Below, piece after piece: positions 15,238-21,489 of a DNA stretch of 27,356 nucleotides. The stretch covers positions 1-27,356 of the forward strand of contig JASEJS010000002.1 in NCBI GenBank assembly GCA_030016765.1, given 5' to 3'. Source of the stretch: Patescibacteria group bacterium (GTDB lineage: Bacteria > Patescibacteriota > Minisyncoccia > Minisyncoccales > JASEJS01). Under the pieces are notes generated by a model, which saw only the letters and a program-made list of their open reading frames with translations, made no database searches and was not told the origin of the DNA. Position 1 is the first letter of the stretch. Each line of letters opens with the position of its first letter. A program made the translations under genes and the position numbers.

Positions 15238-15265
15238 ATTTTATCAATTTAGGAATTAATGTCAA
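15238..15265 (-). promoter_or_regulatory. Strong sigma70-type promoter for the DUF4258-DUF2283 (trpS) unit
   Basis: On the minus strand, consensus -35 TTGACA (15265-15260), 16-base spacer and -10 TAAAAT (15243-15238). Transcription should begin near 15231, about six bases before the DUF4258 ATG at 15225, so the mRNA is nearly leaderless. No other clear promoter is seen before trpS. Confidence 0.65.
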
Positions 15266-15524
15266 TATGTCGTATTAAATCATCTAAAAGGTAAAAGAGC
15301 GAAATATGGCGATGTAGCAGCAATATAAATTATTTTGGCAATTAAGAGTCCTTTGAGTATTTTCTTTGCTACTGAGTCCCCTCCATTAGTTGAATTTTAC
15401 GACACCTGTAGAAAAATTCAACTCAATATGGTGAGAAAATAATTTACTCAAAACCCGACATTGAGTAAAAAAATTTAAAACAGTTTCGCTTATCTTCTTA
15501 AATGATTTGACACGTATGTTAAAT
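15266..15524. other. Intergenic stretch between rnj and the DUF4258 promoter
   Basis: No coding potential is seen. It holds two hairpins. One (15388-15423) has an 11-bp stem AGTTGAATTTT/AAAATTCAACT around a 14-base loop. The other (15443-15469) is the second AACCCGACR-loop element and lies 56 bases after the rnj stop, followed on the minus strand by a T-containing stretch, so it could act as a weak rnj terminator. Confidence 0.6.
15443..15469. repeat. 27-nt hairpin element with AACCCGACA loop
   Basis: A 9-bp perfect stem TTTACTCAA/TTGAGTAAA around the loop AACCCGACA. The architecture is identical to the copy in ychF at 11361-11387: 9-9-9 bases, loop AACCCGACR, stems ending CAA/TTG next to the loop. 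The outer stem bases differ between copies but remain paired. Confidence 0.7.
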
Positions 15525-17204
15525 TTATACTTCAATCACGACGGGTAATATCATTGGTCTTCTTTGGGTTTTAGAAAATAGAAATTGGCCGATTTTGTTT
15601 CTGATTTCATCTTTGACATAACTCCAATTAACTGCTCCTCCAGAGCCTGCTGCCCGATTGACAATTTCAATCAATTTTTTCCGAGTCTCTCTTAATAATT
15701 CTTTTGACTCCCTCAAATAAACAAATCCTCTGGATATTATATCAGGGGAACCTTTAACTTTTCCAGTTTGTCTATCCACTACTGCCACAATCACAAACAT
15801 TCCATCTTGAGCCAACATTTGTCTATCTCTTAAAACCACCTCTCCAACATCGCCAATTCCCAAGCCATCAACCATTACATAACTTGAAGGAATTGGTTTT
15901 TTTTCAATAAAAATCCTTTTCGGAGAGACATTAACTACTTGGCCATTTTCAGCAACTACTACATTTTTTTCAAGTAGGCCCAGAGATTTAGCAATCTCGG
16001 CGTGGGAAGCCAACATTGAATATTGGCCATGAATTGGCAAAAGGAATTTTGGTTTGATAATTTTAATCATTTTAATTAACTCTTCCTTTTGAGCATGGCC
16101 ACCAGCATGAATATCCATCATTTTGTAATGAAAGACTTTAGCTCCTTGGCGTAAAATTTCGTCTTTGGTAATTTGAACTGTTCTTTCATTTCCAGGGATC
16201 ACTGAAGAAGAGAAGATGACGGTATCTTCTTTTTTCAGATGCAAAAAGGGATATTCTTTATTGGCAATTCTCATTAAAACTGCCTCTGCCTCTCCCTGAG
16301 CTCCGGTGCACAAAAGAGTTACTTTATTATCTGGATAATTGCTGATTTCTTTAGGTTTAATGAGGGTTCCTTTTTTTGATTTTATATAGCCCAATTGCTT
16401 ACAAATCTCTACATTGGTTTTCATCGTATAGCCATCCACTGCTACCTTTCTCCCATATTTTTCAGATAAAGTGATGATTTGCTGTATCCTATTAATCAAA
16501 GAGCCAAAGGTAGCAGCAATGATTCTGCCCGAAGCCTTTCTAAAGATTTCATCTAAATTTTCAAAAATTTCTTTTTCAGAAAGGGAATGACCAGGTTCCT
16601 CAGCTCCAGTTGAATCTGACATTAAGAGCAAAATTCTTCTCTTTCCAATTTCTTTTAGTTTTTTAAAATCAGTGGGAAGATCATAGACTGGATTTTGATC
16701 AAATTTGAAGTCAGAAGTATGCAAGATGTTTCCAATTGGAGTTTTGATAAAAAGACCAAGATTATCAGAGATATTGTGATTTTGTCTGAAAAATTCTATT
16801 TTGAATGGGCCCAAATTTATTTTTGAGCCATCTTTCACTTTTTGAATTTCTAATTTTGGTTGTAAAGGAAAATCCTCTTGTCTTTTCAAAATTATTGCTT
16901 TAGTTAGACCAGAAGCGAACATCGGATAATTTTGAAAAGGAAAGCGATAGATCAGATAGGGGATAGCGCCGATATGGTCATAATGGCCATGGGTAAAAAC
17001 AATTCCCAAAATATTTTTTTGCTTATCTTTCAAATATTCAATATTGGGAATAATATAATCAATCCCTGGCATATCTTCTTCTGGCAAACGAAATCCCATA
17101 TCAATAACTAAAATCGCCTTGTCATACTCAAGGAGCATCATATTTCTTCCAACCTCGCCTAAACCACCGAGTGGAATAATTCGTAAATTAGATTGCTTTG
17201 TCAT
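15525..17204 (-). CDS. rnj: Ribonuclease J
   Basis: Metallo-beta-lactamase/beta-CASP RNase with 5'-to-3' exonuclease and endonuclease activity, central to RNA turnover and rRNA maturation where RNase E is absent. It has 559 residues. The metal site is FTHGHYDHIGA (H72, H74, D76, H77), with HTSDFKFD supplying further ligands. The beta-CASP blocks include DSTGAEEPGHSLSE, AATFGSLINRIQQII, DIHAGGHAQKEE and LLPIHGQYSMLASHA. The C-terminal domain is short (VVLRDRQMLAQDG to MILPVVIEV). Start ATG at 17204 gives the standard NLRIIPLGGLGEVGRN opening. A heptamer repeat array and tRNA-Leu lie upstream. Family assignment is certain; J1 versus J2 is not distinguishable. Confidence 0.97.
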   Translation of the reverse strand: MTKQSNLRIIPLGGLGEVGRNMMLLEYDKAILVIDMGFRLPEEDMPGIDYIIPNIEYLKDKQKNILGIVFTHGHYDHIGAIPYLIYRFPFQNYPMFASGLTKAIILKRQEDFPLQPKLEIQKVKDGSKINLGPFKIEFFRQNHNISDNLGLFIKTPIGNILHTSDFKFDQNPVYDLPTDFKKLKEIGKRRILLLMSDSTGAEEPGHSLSEKEIFENLDEIFRKASGRIIAATFGSLINRIQQIITLSEKYGRKVAVDGYTMKTNVEICKQLGYIKSKKGTLIKPKEISNYPDNKVTLLCTGAQGEAEAVLMRIANKEYPFLHLKKEDTVIFSSSVIPGNERTVQITKDEILRQGAKVFHYKMMDIHAGGHAQKEELIKMIKIIKPKFLLPIHGQYSMLASHAEIAKSLGLLEKNVVVAENGQVVNVSPKRIFIEKKPIPSSYVMVDGLGIGDVGEVVLRDRQMLAQDGMFVIVAVVDRQTGKVKGSPDIISRGFVYLRESKELLRETRKKLIEIVNRAAGSGGAVNWSYVKDEIRNKIGQFLFSKTQRRPMILPVVIEV

Positions 17205-17210
17205 TCCCTA

Positions 17211-17257
17211 ATGCAAAATTTAAAATTTTGAATTTTGACTTTTGAATTTTGAATTTG
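17211..17257 (-). repeat. Heptamer repeat array upstream of rnj
   Basis: On the minus strand it reads as AAATTC, AAAATTC, AAAAGTC, AAAATTC, AAAATTTTAAAATTTTGC, filling the space between tRNA-Leu and rnj. The order AAAATTC-AAAAGTC-AAAATT is the same as at 761-810 and 4455-4484. Confidence 0.8.
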
Positions 17258-17270
17258 AGTGAAACGAATG

Positions 17271-17353
17271 TGCGGACGGTGGGATTTGCACCCACATGAG
17301 ATTTTTCTCACTAGCTCCTGAAGCTAGCGCGTATTCTGTTCCGCCACGTCCGC
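17271..17353 (-). tRNA. tRNA-Leu (anticodon CAG)
   Basis: 83 bases on the minus strand. The 7-bp acceptor stem is GCGGACG with CGTCCGC and the discriminator base is A. The anticodon stem-loop is CTAGC-TTCAGGA-GCTAG with anticodon CAG (complement of 17318-17320). A long variable arm (TGAGAAAAATCTCA) marks a class II tRNA, and the T-arm GTGGG-TGCAAAT-CCCAC is perfect. The anticodon and A73 identify leucine, reading CUG. The 3' CCA is not encoded (ACAT follows), so it must be added after transcription. Confidence 0.97.
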
Positions 17354-17355
17354 TT

Positions 17356-18231
17356 TTAAATTTTTAAGCTTTTGAGAAAATTTTTAAGTTCTTTAGAAAA
17401 ATCGGGATGGGATAAAGCAAACTCAAAGACTGTTTTTAAATATTCCATTTTGTTTCCAGTATCATAATATTTCCCACCTTTTATTTCACAGCCATAAACT
17501 GGAAAACCTCTTTTAATTAATTCATTGATGGCATCTGTTAGCCAGATTTCCCCATCTCTTCCTGGTTTTAAATTCTCAATAATCTCAAAAATTTCAGGTG
17601 GCAAAATGTAAGCACCGTGAGTGGCCAAATTGGAAGGGGCTTCAGCTGGCAGAGGTTTTTCAACAATTTTTTTAATTTTAAAAATATTATCTTCAATGGG
17701 TTCCATTTGGGCAATCCCATAGCGAGAAAGGGAGTCTTTGGACTCAATTCGAACAGCCGAAATTATAGCTCCCTTATATTTTTGATAAACCTTGAGCATT
17801 TGAGATAGTCTAGGAGGCTTAGCTGAAATAAACTCATCTCCCCAGAGGACTGCAAAAGGTTCTTTATCAATGACTGGTTTGGCTGCCAGAACGGGAATGG
17901 CATTTCCATATCTTTCTTCTTTTTGTCTGATGTAAACAAAATTAGCTAACTGGCTAATTTTTTTAATTTGGGAAAATTCTTTTTTCTTCCCCTTTTTTTG
18001 TAAATATTTTTCAAGTTCAAAGGACCTATCAAAATGATCTTCAATTGCTCGCTTTTGCCAGCCAGTAATAATGATAATATCTTTAATTCCAGAAGCAACT
18101 ATTTCTTCCACTACATACTGAATTACTGGTTTGTCTATTATAGGCAGCATTTCTTTTGGCATGGCTTTTGTCTGGGGCAAAAACCTTGTTCCCCAACCAG
18201 CTGCTGGTATAACTGCTTTGCGAATTTTCAT
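17356..18231 (-). CDS. galU: UTP--glucose-1-phosphate uridylyltransferase
   Basis: Nucleotidyltransferase that makes UDP-glucose from UTP and glucose 1-phosphate. It has 291 residues. The nucleotide-binding opening is RKAVIPAAGWGTRFLPQTKAMPKEMLPI, followed by DKPVIQYVVEEIVASGI. Other family blocks are AVLWGDEFI, the EKPLPAEAPSNLATHGAYILPPEIF segment and GEIWLTDAINELI, with GGKYYDTGNKMEYLKTVFEFAL near the end. It lies two bases upstream of tRNA-Leu on the same strand, so the tRNA may be cut from a galU transcript. The cupin phosphoglucose isomerase gene is just upstream, separated by GAATTACGAAT repeats. Confidence 0.96.
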   Translation of the reverse strand: MKIRKAVIPAAGWGTRFLPQTKAMPKEMLPIIDKPVIQYVVEEIVASGIKDIIIITGWQKRAIEDHFDRSFELEKYLQKKGKKKEFSQIKKISQLANFVYIRQKEERYGNAIPVLAAKPVIDKEPFAVLWGDEFISAKPPRLSQMLKVYQKYKGAIISAVRIESKDSLSRYGIAQMEPIEDNIFKIKKIVEKPLPAEAPSNLATHGAYILPPEIFEIIENLKPGRDGEIWLTDAINELIKRGFPVYGCEIKGGKYYDTGNKMEYLKTVFEFALSHPDFSKELKNFLKSLKI

Positions 18232-18235
18232 AAGC

Positions 18236-18272
18236 CTACGAATTACGAATTTAACCGAATTACGAATAATTT
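18236..18272. repeat. GAATTACGAAT short repeats between the phosphoglucose isomerase gene and galU
   Basis: Three imperfect copies of (C)GAATTACGAAT fill the gap between the two genes. They are a different unit from the AAAATTC heptamers but similar in size and placement. Confidence 0.6.
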
Positions 18273-18283
18273 TATGGATAATT

Positions 18284-18883
18284 TTATTTTAGGAAATTTA
18301 AATTTTTGGGTTTTGATTTAAGAGGCCTTTCAAATCGCAATTTTGGTATTTTACCATAATTTTTGTTTTTAATCCAGCCTGACTGAGTGTAATAATAACA
18401 AGCCCCTTGTTTTTTTTCAAATAATTCATAAATACTTTTACATTTTTCAGAAATCCAATTGGCCATTTTTAAAGTCTGGCCAGTAGGATTAATAGTGATG
18501 TGTCCATAATGAGAAGGAATAATTACAATATCACCCTTTTTTGCTTCAATAGCATAAACATCTTTAATTTTATCTTTCCCTTTTTGAAGGAGAAAAATAG
18601 CTTGACCTCTCAAAACCTCATATATTTCTTGGTAATCTCCAATATGATAATGACCTTTCGTCTTTACGAATTCTTTTCCTAACATTTTAGGAGGAATAAC
18701 CGTAATATCATATCTTAATCCATTTTTCTTCTTGACTCCTCGATAGATATAATAAACTTCAAAATTGGAAGCAGTTTTTAGCCACTTCTGGTCATAAAGT
18801 ACTGACCTCATATCAGCTAAAAAACGAATTTGAGGTTTTTTTAATTTCGAATTTTCATTTCCAGCCCCTTTTTGTTTTAACAT
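18284..18883 (-). CDS. Glucose-6-phosphate isomerase, archaeal cupin type
   Basis: Interconverts glucose 6-phosphate and fructose 6-phosphate with a metal-dependent cupin fold unrelated to the usual bacterial Pgi. Motifs: IRFLADMRSVLYDQ, then YYIYRGV, the metal-binding TKGHYHIGDYQEIYEVLRGQAIFLLQ (two His and a Glu) and IPSHYGHITINPTGQTLKMANW with the final His. About 199 residues are counted from the ATG at 18883; an ATG four codons upstream (18895) is equally possible. Either start overlaps the end of the substrate-binding protein gene (stop at 18855) by 29-41 bases, so translation may be coupled. Such cupin isomerases are known from archaea and some bacteria. The residues after about 150 are less conserved. 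Confidence 0.88.
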   Translation of the reverse strand: MLKQKGAGNENSKLKKPQIRFLADMRSVLYDQKWLKTASNFEVYYIYRGVKKKNGLRYDITVIPPKMLGKEFVKTKGHYHIGDYQEIYEVLRGQAIFLLQKGKDKIKDVYAIEAKKGDIVIIPSHYGHITINPTGQTLKMANWISEKCKSIYELFEKKQGACYYYTQSGWIKNKNYGKIPKLRFERPLKSKPKNLNFLK

Positions 18884-20900
18884 ACCAGTTCTCAATTTCA
18901 GAAAATCTCTTAGAAGGATAAAATACAGTTTTAATATCTATCCCTTTAATTTCCTTTGAGACAAAATAAAGATAATCTGGCTGGTAAAGAAAGATACAAG
19001 GAGCATCTTCAATTAAAATATCCTGGAACTCTTCTAATTTCTTTTTTCTTTCTGCTTCATTTAAAGTTTCTCGAGCTTCTTTCAATAAACTATCTACCTT
19101 TTTATTTTCATAAAGAGCCAAATTTAATCCCGGGTCTTTTTTCTGAATTGAATGCCAAAAAGGAAAAGGGTCAGGAATTGCCCCTAACACTTCACCAAAT
19201 AATAGGCTTTGATAATCTCTTTTTTTAATGATATTTTCAAGATCTGAGATATTAAAAGTTTTTATTTCAATTTCTGCTCCTAAAGTTTTCCATTGATTTT
19301 TCAAAAGATTGGCGACTTCAATTAAAATTGGCTGGTCAACTGTTACTAAGGAAAATTTAAGAGGTAAGACTTCTTTAATTGGTTCAAAACAAATTTCATT
19401 TAATTTTTTTCGAGTAGTTTCTCTCACTATTCCAGTTCCTTTTTCAAATCCCCAGGGATCTAGAATATCTTTTTTGTATTTTTCTTGGAATCTTATCACT
19501 GCCCTTTTAGTTTTTTCACCAAAGAAACCAGTAATTTCGCCTTCAGGATAAATTTCTGTATCTTTGGCCAAACATCTTTGAAGCTCTCTTACTTTATCTC
19601 CTTGGGAGCCAAACTCCAAATCACTTTTAAATTGAAAAGCAGGTTCTTTTTTGATAATTTTTTCCCTCAGACCCAATTCATTTTCAATAAATCCAGCTTT
19701 TTCTAAAATTTCTTTAGCCTTTTCTGGATCAAATTGATAAATTTCTGAAGGGGGATTAAAACCATAAATCTCAGGCAAAATAGGGGACTGAACTAACTGA
19801 CCTCTTCCTTTCAGCACTTTTTCAACAATTTCTTTTTTATTGGTTCCATAATTTAAGGCTTTTCTTACTTCTTTTTCAGATAAAACTTTTGAATTTTCAG
19901 GATTGAAAAATAGGGTAAAATATCTGGGTAGAGAGAGGGAATAGAGATTAAAATTTTCTTCTAAAGTAGCTAAATCTTTTTCTTCGAGATTCCCAATTGG
20001 AGTGAGAGTGAGGCCTTTAATTTTAGCCTCCTGAGCAGCCTTGATCAGTTCTTCTTGACTTTCAAAAAATTGAAAAGAAATCTGGGAAAGATAAGGGCTT
20101 TTCCCAAAGTATTTTTGATTTTTAATTAAATCTAAAGAAATTATTCTACCTTCAGGGGTTTGTTTTAAGCTTTTCAATTTATAAATACCTGAACCAACTG
20201 GATTTAAGTTATAAGCTGCTAATGGGAAGTTTTGGGGAGGAATTTTTTCCCAGATATGTTTTGGAATTATTTTCAAGGTTAAATTTTCTAAAAAGGCACT
20301 ATAGGGATTTTTTAATTTGAAAGCAACTCCCAAATCAGAAATCCTTTCAACTTCTACTCCTAAAAAATTTGCCCGAATTGGACTTTTATAATCTGAATTT
20401 TGGATGGTTTCAATGGTAAAAATTACATCATCAGCAGTTAAAGGAAAACCATCTGACCAGAAAAGATTTTCTTTTAGATAAATTTCATAAACCTTTCCTC
20501 CTTCTTTAATTTCATAACTTTTAGCTAAATCAGGGACAATTTCCCCTTTTAGGTTATATTTCATTAAACCAGAAAAAATAAGTTCTACCAAATCCCTGTC
20601 AATATCAGAAACTTGAGCATAAATTGGATTAATAAATCTGGGTTGGCCAATTACCCCTTCGGTAAAAACTCCTCCAAAAGCAGGTTTAATTTCAGTATTC
20701 TTCAGATAAAAATCATAGCTCAAGAAACACAAAGAACTAAGAGCTAAAAATAAAAAAATTAAAAAAAGAATTTTCTCTCTTTTTGTTAAGACTTTAAAAA
20801 ATTGCCTCCACCCCGTTAGAGTTTTAAATTTTTTTAAGCCTCCAGAGTATTTCTTGATTGACTCTAACGGGGTCCATTGATTTTTAGTCGGCAGTTCCAT
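18855..20900 (-). CDS. Peptide/nickel-type ABC substrate-binding protein with inserted peptidoglycan-binding domain
   Basis: Extracytoplasmic solute-binding protein (SBP_bac_5, OppA-like), 681 residues. An N-terminal membrane anchor (about 43-62, ILFLIFLFLALSSLCFLSY) lacks a lipobox Cys, so the protein is probably tethered by this helix. The solute-binding lobes include GGVFTEGVIGQPRFINPIYAQ, DRDLVELIFSGLMKY, FWSDGFPLTADDVIFT and VRKALNYGTNKKEIV. Residues about 426-504 form a peptidoglycan-binding domain (LEFGSQGDKVRELQRCL, GFFGEKTKRAVIRFQEKY, TGIVRETTRKKLN) placed inside the second lobe, which resumes at LKFSLVTVDQPILIEVANLLK. No permease or ATPase genes are nearby. Residues about 9-32 are encoded by a palindromic element (20810-20873), so the cytoplasmic start is partly repeat-derived. 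It starts one base after the secG stop. Confidence 0.93.
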   Translation of the reverse strand: MELPTKNQWTPLESIKKYSGGLKKFKTLTGWRQFFKVLTKREKILFLIFLFLALSSLCFLSYDFYLKNTEIKPAFGGVFTEGVIGQPRFINPIYAQVSDIDRDLVELIFSGLMKYNLKGEIVPDLAKSYEIKEGGKVYEIYLKENLFWSDGFPLTADDVIFTIETIQNSDYKSPIRANFLGVEVERISDLGVAFKLKNPYSAFLENLTLKIIPKHIWEKIPPQNFPLAAYNLNPVGSGIYKLKSLKQTPEGRIISLDLIKNQKYFGKSPYLSQISFQFFESQEELIKAAQEAKIKGLTLTPIGNLEEKDLATLEENFNLYSLSLPRYFTLFFNPENSKVLSEKEVRKALNYGTNKKEIVEKVLKGRGQLVQSPILPEIYGFNPPSEIYQFDPEKAKEILEKAGFIENELGLREKIIKKEPAFQFKSDLEFGSQGDKVRELQRCLAKDTEIYPEGEITGFFGEKTKRAVIRFQEKYKKDILDPWGFEKGTGIVRETTRKKLNEICFEPIKEVLPLKFSLVTVDQPILIEVANLLKNQWKTLGAEIEIKTFNISDLENIIKKRDYQSLLFGEVLGAIPDPFPFWHSIQKKDPGLNLALYENKKVDSLLKEARETLNEAERKKKLEEFQDILIEDAPCIFLYQPDYLYFVSKEIKGIDIKTVFYPSKRFSEIENWYVKTKRGWK
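20810..20873. repeat. Second ACCCCGTTAGA palindromic element, inside the substrate-binding protein gene
   Basis: Perfect 13-bp inverted repeats ACCCCGTTAGAGT (20810-20822) and its complement (20861-20873) enclose 38 bases. The first ten positions and polarity match the ends of the 135-bp element at 10446-10580. Both arms are translated (WTPLES and KTLTGW) in the N-terminal cytoplasmic segment, before the membrane anchor. Confidence 0.8.
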
Positions 20901-20901
20901 T

Positions 20902-21117
20902 TTAAAAAATGAGATTTAAGAAGGCTAAAATTATAAAGGCTGCTCCAAAAAATACGGTTAGCCAGAAAATTTTTTTCTGAATTCCTCTTTTAGTAGCATA
21001 AAATCCGCTTTCTCCGCCAAAAGCTGATCCTAAAGCTGTTCCTCTTTGTTGTAAAAGAATAAGGACAATCAAAAAAATAGCGACAATAATTTGAGATAGA
21101 AGTAAATATTGAGCCAT
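20902..21117 (-). CDS. secG: Protein-export membrane protein SecG
   Basis: Small subunit of the SecYEG translocon. It has 71 residues from the ATG at 21117, with two membrane helices (YLLLSQIIVAIFLIVLILLQ and FWLTVFFGAAFIILAFLNL) flanking the conserved cytoplasmic loop QQRGTALGSAFGGESGFYATKRG. An ATG ten codons upstream overlaps the previous gene and adds a basic stretch not seen in the family, so the later start is preferred. It lies two bases after the membrane-protein gene and one base before the substrate-binding protein gene, in a tight operon. Confidence 0.93.
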   Translation of the reverse strand: MAQYLLLSQIIVAIFLIVLILLQQRGTALGSAFGGESGFYATKRGIQKKIFWLTVFFGAAFIILAFLNLIF

Positions 21118-21119
21118 TT

Positions 21120-21476
21120 TTAAGATATCTCTTTTTCTGGAAGCCATTTAGGCAAAAACCAACCTAACCCCCAGACAATAATTGAGGTCCAAAATAGAGG
21201 TATAATCCCTGAAATGATCAATTCAGGAAAGATAATATCAACTACCCAGATTATTCCCATATTAATTACTAAACTGAAAAGCCCAAAAGTCAATATTGTT
21301 AAAGGGAGAGCAATTATTTTTATAATTGGCTTTATAAAAAAATTAATTAGACCTAAAATAACTCCAGCTAAAATTAGATATTGAATTTCTCCCTTAAATT
21401 CTACTCCCGGAACAATTTTAGTAGAGATCCAAATTCCCAAAATGCCAGCAATAATTTGTAAAAGAAATCCCCACAT
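21120..21476 (-). CDS. Four-TM membrane protein, phage holin family 4 (YvlD-like)
   Basis: A very hydrophobic protein of about 118 residues with four predicted membrane segments: LLQIIAGILGIWIS, YLILAGVILGLINFFIKPII, LPLTILTFGLFSLVINMGIIWVVDIIF and IIPLFWTSIIVWGLGWFL. The blocks LINFFIKPIIK and LPLTILTFGLFSLVINM are the signature of the holin-4/YvlD superfamily. Function in non-phage settings is unknown; it is not evidence for a prophage. The ATG at 21476 avoids overlap with uvrC; an ATG at 21512 would overlap it by 23 bases and gives 130 residues. Confidence 0.85.
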   Translation of the reverse strand: MWGFLLQIIAGILGIWISTKIVPGVEFKGEIQYLILAGVILGLINFFIKPIIKIIALPLTILTFGLFSLVINMGIIWVVDIIFPELIISGIIPLFWTSIIVWGLGWFLPKWLPEKEIS

Positions 21477-21489
21477 TCTAGAGATTTTA

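Noticed and set aside
15388..15423. The AGTTGAATTTT hairpin as a further copy of the AACCCGACR-loop family
   Set aside because: Its stem length and loop sequence differ, so it is noted as a separate hairpin.
15495..15522. A dif-like XerCD site near TATGTTAAAT
   Set aside because: Only one arm resembles dif; the other half shows no match or symmetry.
21120..21476. Prophage remnant suggested by the holin-family membrane protein
   Set aside because: The holin-4/YvlD family is common in ordinary chromosomes, and no phage genes are nearby; it lies in a tight operon with secG and uvrC.
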